Assembly (NCBI GenBank): GCA_963924885.1
Contig: CAWUUY010000390.1
Coordinates: forward strand, 1 to 9,766
Source of the DNA: UBA5216 sp963924885
GTDB lineage: Bacteria > Pseudomonadota > Gammaproteobacteria > Burkholderiales > SG8-41
Length of the DNA stretch: 9,766 nt
Direction of reading: 5' to 3'
Shown here: in pieces, positions 5,908-9,766 of the stretch
Numbering within the stretch: position 1 is the stretch's first letter
Layout of the letters: each line of letters starts with the position of its first letter
Program-made: the position numbers and the translations under genes
The notes under the pieces: generated by a model
The model's database searches: none
What the model saw: only the letters and a program-made list of their open reading frames with translations
What the model was told of the DNA's origin: nothing

Positions 5908-7641
5908 TTAGTGAATCTCAGGATCCGCCGTCGGCTCGGTCTGATGCAGGAAATCAAAATCGCAGCCTTGGTCTGCCTGCGTGACATGCTGGGAAAACAG
6001 CGCGCCGTAGCCGCGGCCGAATTTTTTCGGCGCTTGTTTCCACTCCGCGCGGCGACGCGCGAGTTCAGCATCGCTCACTTTTAATTCTAGTTTGCGCGCT
6101 TCGACATCCAGTTCAATCAGGTCGCCTTCGCGCACCAGCGCCAGCGGGCCGCCGACGAACGACTCCGGCGACACGTGCAGCACGCAGGTGCCGTACGAGG
6201 TACCGCTCATGCGCGCATCCGATATACGCACCATGTCGCGCACGCCTTTTTTCAGCAGCTTTTTCGGGATCGGCAACTGCCCCCACTCCGGCATGCCGGG
6301 GCCGCCGAGCGGGCCGCCGTTTTGCAGCACCAGCACGGAGTTCTCATCGACATTGAGATTCTCGTCGTCGATCCTCGCGTTCATCTCGTTGTAATCCTTG
6401 AACACTACTGCGGGCCCCGTGTGTTTGTGCAAATGCGGCTCGGCGGCGGTCGGTTTAATCACCGCGCCGTTGGGCGCGAGATTGCCCCGCAGCACCGCTA
6501 ACCCACCAGTGGCCGACACCGGGTTGGAGCGCGGGCGTATCACGTCGTCGTTGTATATCTTGCAGCCTTCGAGATTTTCACCCAGAGTTTTGCCATTCAC
6601 CGTCTGGCAATCACGATTGAGCAGGTCGCCCAGTTCATTCAACATCGCGCGCAAACCGCCGGCGTAATAAAAATCCTCCATCAAATACTTGTCGCCCGCC
6701 GGACGGATATTCGCCAGCACTGGCACGCTACGGGCCAGCTCGTCAAATCGCTCTAGCTTCAAATCCACACCCGCGCGCCCCGCCATCGCCAACAGGTGGA
6801 TCAGCGCATTGGTCGAGCCCGACAGCGCGTGCGTGGCAATGATCGCGTTATCAAATGATTTTGCATTCAAAAAATCCGACGGCTTCCAGTCCTCCCAAAC
6901 CATATCGACAATGCGCTTGCCGCTGGCGGTGGCCATACGCGGATGATTGGCATCCGCCGCCGGGATCGATGCCGCGCCGGGCAAGGTCAGTCCCAGCGTT
7001 TCGGCGATCGAAGTCATGGTGGAGGCCGTGCCCATCACCATGCAGTGACCGTACGAGCGCGCGATGCCTTCCTCGACTTCATCCCACGCTTTTTGATCGA
7101 TGTTGCCGGCGCGCAGCTCGGCCCAATATTTCCACGAGTCGGTGCCGGAGCCCAGATGCTTGCCATGCCAATTGCCGCGCAGCATCGGCCCCGCCGGCAT
7201 ATAGATGCTCGGCAGATTCATCGACAGCGCGCCCATGATGAGCGCGGGCGTGGTTTTGTCGCAGCCACCCATCAGCACGCAGCCATCCACTGGATACGAG
7301 CGCAGCAACTCCTCGCACTCCATCGCCAGCATATTGCGGTACATCATGGTTGACGGTTTTTGAAACGGCTCGGCCAGCGTGATCGCCGGCATTTCCAACG
7401 GGAAACCGCCAGCCTGCCACACGCCGCGCTTCACCTCCTCCGCGCGCGTGCGAAAGTGCGCGTGACATGGGTTGATGTCGCTCCAGGTATTGATGATACC
7501 GATCACCGGCTTGCCGGCGAAATCCTCGCGCGAGTAACCCATCTGCAAGGTGCGCGAGCGATGGCCGAATGAGCGCATATCCTTGGCGCCGAACCATTTG
7601 TGGGAACGCAGTTGTTCCGCGCTTTTTTTACGCTGTGTCAT
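5908..7641 (-). CDS. IlvD/Edd-family dehydratase, sugar-acid type (L-arabinonate/xylonate dehydratase-like)
   Basis: Iron-sulphur dehydratase of the IlvD/Edd family, 577 residues, cytoplasmic; it removes water from a 2,3-dihydroxy acid to give a 2-keto acid. The three [2Fe-2S] cysteines lie at Cys59 (DINPCHAHF), Cys127 (MGGCDKTTPA) and Cys200 (SYGHCMVMGTAST), the same positions I recall for the L-arabinonate dehydratase of Rhizobium leguminosarum. Lys129 is the expected carbamylated metal ligand, with Asp128 and Glu91 as likely Mg2+ ligands, and Ser479 in DARMSGTSYGT is the probable catalytic base. Length and these motifs favour the pentonate/hexonate dehydratase branch over biosynthetic dihydroxyacid dehydratase (IlvD) or Edd; the exact sugar acid is unresolved. 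The ATG follows TAAGGAT with good spacing. It leads the minus-strand block that continues to the permease and ene-reductase, and is divergent from the Bug-type binding protein, as expected of a sugar-acid uptake and degradation locus. No aldolase or dehydrogenase of the pathway is in the window. Confidence 0.93.
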   Translation of the reverse strand: MTQRKKSAEQLRSHKWFGAKDMRSFGHRSRTLQMGYSREDFAGKPVIGIINTWSDINPCHAHFRTRAEEVKRGVWQAGGFPLEMPAITLAEPFQKPSTMMYRNMLAMECEELLRSYPVDGCVLMGGCDKTTPALIMGALSMNLPSIYMPAGPMLRGNWHGKHLGSGTDSWKYWAELRAGNIDQKAWDEVEEGIARSYGHCMVMGTASTMTSIAETLGLTLPGAASIPAADANHPRMATASGKRIVDMVWEDWKPSDFLNAKSFDNAIIATHALSGSTNALIHLLAMAGRAGVDLKLERFDELARSVPVLANIRPAGDKYLMEDFYYAGGLRAMLNELGDLLNRDCQTVNGKTLGENLEGCKIYNDDVIRPRSNPVSATGGLAVLRGNLAPNGAVIKPTAAEPHLHKHTGPAVVFKDYNEMNARIDDENLNVDENSVLVLQNGGPLGGPGMPEWGQLPIPKKLLKKGVRDMVRISDARMSGTSYGTCVLHVSPESFVGGPLALVREGDLIELDVEARKLELKVSDAELARRRAEWKQAPKKFGRGYGALFSQHVTQADQGCDFDFLHQTEPTADPEIH

Positions 7642-7715
7642 GATGTATCCTTATCGTTTAGTGGCGCGGCGCCGCAGACGGCTTTCGCGGGTGACGAACG
7701 GCGGTTGCGAATCGC

Positions 7716-7745
7716 ATTATGCAGCAGCAGCCGCGCACACGGCAA
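7716..7745 (-). promoter_or_regulatory. Putative sigma70 promoter of the dehydratase gene
   Basis: On the minus strand TTGCCG (7745-7740), an 18-base spacer and CATAAT (7721-7716) give a plausible promoter about 75 bases upstream of the dehydratase ATG. The -10 overlaps by one base an 11-base dyad TGCGA-A-TCGCA (7706-7716), which could be an operator. Moderate consensus match only. Confidence 0.35.
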
Positions 7746-7774
7746 TTGAACGCCGCGACGTACGCTCTTAGAAT
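7746..7774 (+). promoter_or_regulatory. Putative sigma70 promoter of the Bug-type binding-protein gene
   Basis: TTGAAC (7746-7751), a 17-base spacer and TAGAAT (7769-7774) form a good sigma70 promoter 28 bases before the ATG at 7803. It supports that start over a longer reading frame that would begin upstream of the promoter. Its -35 directly abuts the -35 of the divergent dehydratase promoter. Confidence 0.6.
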
Positions 7775-7802
7775 CGAACTTGTAACATTCCAGGGAGTAG
7801 CC

Positions 7803-8774
7803 ATGCGGTCGAACCGACTCCACAGTACGATGCTCACATTGCTGTTTGTTTTCGCATGCGCGCAAAGCCACGCCGCCGACGCGCTCTATCCCGCTAAAAG
7901 CGTGAATATCGTCGTGCCCTTCGCGGCGGGCGGTTCAGCGGACATCCTAACGCGCGGCGTGGCGCGCGGGCTGAACGAGATGTGGGGCCAGAGCATCGTG
8001 GTGGAAAACCGCCCCGGCGCTGCCAGCATGATCGGCGCGGAAATCATCGCCAACGCGCCGCCCGATGGCTATCGCTGGCTGCATGCCACGTCGTCGTATC
8101 CGGGCGCGGTGGCCACGCGCCGCAAGCTGCCGTTTGATCCTGTCGCCGCATTCACGCCCGTAGCGATGATTGCACGCGCGCCGTTTGTGCTGGCGGTGCA
8201 TCCCTCCGTACCCGCCAAAACGGTGAAGGAATTCATTACCGTGGCCAAACAGCGCACGCTCACGTATTCGTCGTCCGGCGCGGGCGGCAGCAATCACTTC
8301 GCCACCGAATTGTTCGCGCAAATGACCGGCACGAAGATGATTCATGTGCCGTACAAAGGCATCGCGCCAGCGGTGGTGGGGCTGGTCAGTGGTGAAGTCG
8401 ATTTTGTGATGGCGAGTTCGCCGGGCGTGATGGCGCAGGTAAAAGCAGGTCGTGCGCGCGCCATCGCGGTGAGCAGCGCCACGCCGTCATCACTGATCCC
8501 CGGCGTGCCTGCGATCGCGCAATCGGGCCTCCCCGGCTACGCCTATGAAAACTGGTGGGGACTACTGGTTCCCGCGAAGACACCCGCCGCAGTCGTCGCC
8601 ACCATCAACGCGGCGGTGAACAAAACGCTGGGCAGCACTGAGATGAAACAACTGCTCGACCGCGAAGGCGCGGGCGCCGATCCGCAAAGCGTGGCGCAAC
8701 TCGCGGACCTGTTACAGCGCGAGATTGCGCTCTACCGCAAGATGGCGCAGTTAGCAGGAATGAAGCCGGAGTGA
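7803..8774 (+). CDS. Bug/TctC-family tripartite tricarboxylate transporter substrate-binding protein
   Basis: Periplasmic solute receptor of the Bug/TctC family, 323 residues, which captures carboxylates or other small ligands for a TctA/TctB-type carrier. The signal peptide covers residues 1-25 (hydrophobic LTLLFVFACAQSHA, cleavage near HAA/DA). Family landmarks: YPAKSVNIVVPFAAGGSAD (29-47) with the ligand loop, VENRPGAASMIGAE (67-80), PPDGY (86-90), HPSVPAKTVKEF (133-144), YSSSGAGGSNHFATELFAQ (155-173), HVPYKG (181-186) and GEVDFVMAS (197-205). The ATG at 7803 was chosen because AGGGAG precedes it, a good promoter lies just upstream and the signal peptide begins there. No tctA or tctB is visible, as is common for orphan Bug proteins of Burkholderiales; it may use a carrier encoded elsewhere or have a sensing role. 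The next gene starts 3 bases after its stop. Divergence from the dehydratase suggests a sugar acid or related carboxylate as ligand, which is inference. Confidence 0.95.
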   Translation: MRSNRLHSTMLTLLFVFACAQSHAADALYPAKSVNIVVPFAAGGSADILTRGVARGLNEMWGQSIVVENRPGAASMIGAEIIANAPPDGYRWLHATSSYPGAVATRRKLPFDPVAAFTPVAMIARAPFVLAVHPSVPAKTVKEFITVAKQRTLTYSSSGAGGSNHFATELFAQMTGTKMIHVPYKGIAPAVVGLVSGEVDFVMASSPGVMAQVKAGRARAIAVSSATPSSLIPGVPAIAQSGLPGYAYENWWGLLVPAKTPAAVVATINAAVNKTLGSTEMKQLLDREGAGADPQSVAQLADLLQREIALYRKMAQLAGMKPE

Positions 8775-8777
8775 CGC

Positions 8778-9191
8778 TTGATCGATAAGACGTTCGCTGA
8801 ACACTTTGCGGTGGAATGGATCTCCGCATGGAATGCGCGCGATATCAATCGCATACTGTCGCACTACACGGATGATTTTGAGATGGCGTCCCCGGTGATT
8901 GTGCAATTGACTGGCGGGCAATCGGGCACGTTAAAAGGCAAGCCCACCGTCAGCGCCTATTGGACAAAGGCGCTACAACGGAATCCCCAACTGCATTTTG
9001 CGTTGACCCACATGCTGCGGGGCTTCGATAGCATCACGCTGGTCTACCAAGGCCCTCGCGGCACGTCTGCGGAAGTGTTTTACTTCAATGCCGAGGGCAA
9101 GGTCGCGCGGGCGTATGCACATTACGCGCACTACACAATCAATACACAAAATGTTTTTTTAAAAACAAATACTTATAAAACCATACGCTGA
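8778..9191 (+). CDS. SnoaL/NTF2-like fold protein
   Basis: Small cytoplasmic protein (137 residues) resembling the nuclear transport factor 2/SnoaL-like cone fold, a family that includes isomerases, hydratases, cyclases and non-enzymatic binders. The opening helix and WISAWNARDINRILSHYTDDF (14-34) are typical, followed by SPVIVQL, the LKGKPTVSAYW stretch (52-62) and beta strands TLVYQGPRG (87-95) and AEVFYFNAEGKVARAYAHY (98-116). No catalytic residue can be assigned safely. The start is TTG at 8778: GGAG at 8768-8771, inside the end of the Bug-type gene, is correctly spaced and no ATG is near, so translation is probably coupled to that gene. The last about 20 residues (INTQNVFLKTNTYKTIR) come from markedly AT-rich DNA and extend past the normal end of the fold, which suggests a lost original stop or a later added tail. 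Its role with the Bug protein is unknown. Confidence 0.83.
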   Translation: MIDKTFAEHFAVEWISAWNARDINRILSHYTDDFEMASPVIVQLTGGQSGTLKGKPTVSAYWTKALQRNPQLHFALTHMLRGFDSITLVYQGPRGTSAEVFYFNAEGKVARAYAHYAHYTINTQNVFLKTNTYKTIR

Positions 9192-9195
9192 GGTT

Positions 9196-9251
9196 GTAGC
9201 GTGCGCTATGCGCACGACTCGTTCACTAATCGTGCGCACAGCGCACGCTAC
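9196..9251. repeat. Nested 22-base inverted repeat (REP-like element)
   Basis: Left arm 9196-9217 (gtagcgtgcgct then atgcgcacga) and right arm 9230-9251 (tcgtgcgcacagcgcacgctac, with one mismatch at the middle) are reverse complements around the 12-base ctcgttcactaa. Each arm is itself a hairpin (gtgcgc-tat-gcgcac and gtgcgc-aca-gcgcac), so the element can form one long stem or two short ones. It begins 5 bases after the SnoaL-like stop and ends 69 bases before the end of the convergent oxidoreductase gene. It resembles REP-type elements and may protect or end both transcripts; there is no strong T-run. Confidence 0.75.
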
Positions 9252-9320
9252 TTTCGCGGCTCATCGCAAGCATCGGCCCTCCAGTCCGCTGCTGCAACGC
9301 GCTTTGCTTACGCTGCCGTA

Positions 9321-9766
9321 CTACGTAGTGGCCGCCCACACCAGTACCAGACGACCACGCACACCCTTGGCCTCGATACGGCGATGCGCCTCGGCGGCCT
9401 GCTCTGGCGGAAACGTCGCGGCAACGCGCACCGTGATGCGCCCCGTCTCGACCTGCTGACGCAAGCGCTCCAGCAAATCCGCTCGATGGTTGTAGTCGCG
9501 TACCGATGTCTTATGAAACGTGATGCCGCGCTCGTTGCCAGCCCAACCGCGCACCGAAGCAAAGCTGCCGCCATCGCGCACCGCGCCAACAGCAGCGCCG
9601 CTTTGAAACGACCCATCGGCCAAACCATCCACGCCGCCGGGCGCGACCTTGCGGATTTGCGCGGCAATGTCATCCCCGCGCGGCACCACCACATCAGCGC
9701 CCAGCGCACGCACGAGTTCCGTATCGGCACTCGACGCATCGGCGATAACGCGCAGCCCGTCCGCCT
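9321..9766 (-). CDS. Quinone oxidoreductase/zinc-type alcohol dehydrogenase (MDR) family, C-terminal part
   Basis: Only the last 147 residues lie in the window; the N-terminal GroES-like domain is beyond the right edge. The visible part begins within the NAD(P)-binding Rossmann domain (GLRVIADASSADTELVRALGADVV), in which a strand end followed by a helix and then LGAD is typical of medium-chain dehydrogenase/reductase proteins. It continues through PGGVDGLADG and GGSFASVRGW, and closes with the family-typical tail TGRITVRVAATFPPEQAAEAHRRIEAKGVRGRLVLVW. The tail strand and helix fit NADPH:quinone oxidoreductase-like members better than zinc alcohol dehydrogenases, but zinc ligands would be in the missing part. 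The TAG stop lies in the palindrome actacgtagt (9320-9329). The gene converges on the SnoaL-like gene and is separated from it by the nested inverted repeat. Substrate unknown. Confidence 0.87.
   Translation of the reverse strand, partial: ADGLRVIADASSADTELVRALGADVVVPRGDDIAAQIRKVAPGGVDGLADGSFQSGAAVGAVRDGGSFASVRGWAGNERGITFHKTSVRDYNHRADLLERLRQQVETGRITVRVAATFPPEQAAEAHRRIEAKGVRGRLVLVWAATT

Noticed and set aside
7719..7802. Longer N-terminus for the Bug-type protein
   Set aside because: It begins upstream of the good promoter and places 28 residues before a normal signal peptide; the ATG at 7803 has an AGGGAG ribosome binding site.

Overview
The window is GC-rich and densely coded. It probably comes from a betaproteobacterium, most likely Burkholderiales. 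The clues are an orphan Bug/TctC-type solute-binding protein with no transporter subunits beside it, a sugar-acid-type IlvD/Edd dehydratase, an XenA/YqjM-type ene-reductase and a MauG/CcpA-type dihaem protein. The taxonomic call is inference from gene content; no rRNA or tRNA is present. I find eight complete genes plus two cut by the window edges (ten in all), and no CRISPR array, insertion sequence or RNA gene.

Left block (1-2386, minus strand): a compact operon of exported proteins, in transcription order an exported TIM-barrel amidohydrolase, a His/Met-rich YtkA-like periplasmic protein and a MauG/CcpA-type dihaem cytochrome c that runs off the left edge. The first two genes overlap by ATGA and the last two are 5 bases apart, so they are probably translated together. 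A C/G-rich hairpin repeat lies inside the 5' end of the YtkA-like gene and makes its start codon uncertain. The dihaem protein appears to have a Tyr where classical peroxidases have the axial Met of the second haem, as in MauG. This exported triad is the part of the window most likely to be an undescribed system.

A 206-base divergent spacer (2387-2592) with a perfect 23-base palindrome separates this operon from a plus-strand two-repeat NIPSNAP-family gene (2593-3231). That gene converges on the next block through a strong bidirectional terminator (3248-3276).

Middle block (3298-7641, minus strand): IlvD/Edd-family dehydratase, then a SLC13/DASS-like permease, then an OYE-family ene-reductase. 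These are probably co-transcribed and look like uptake and metabolism of an organic or sugar acid. Divergent from it, on the plus strand, are a Bug/TctC periplasmic binding protein (7803-8774) and a tightly coupled SnoaL/NTF2-like protein (8778-9191, TTG start). Back-to-back sigma70-like promoters sit between the two arms, so all five genes may serve one substrate.

Right edge: a nested inverted repeat (9196-9251) lies between the SnoaL-like gene and a convergent, truncated quinone oxidoreductase/zinc-type alcohol dehydrogenase family gene (9321-9766).
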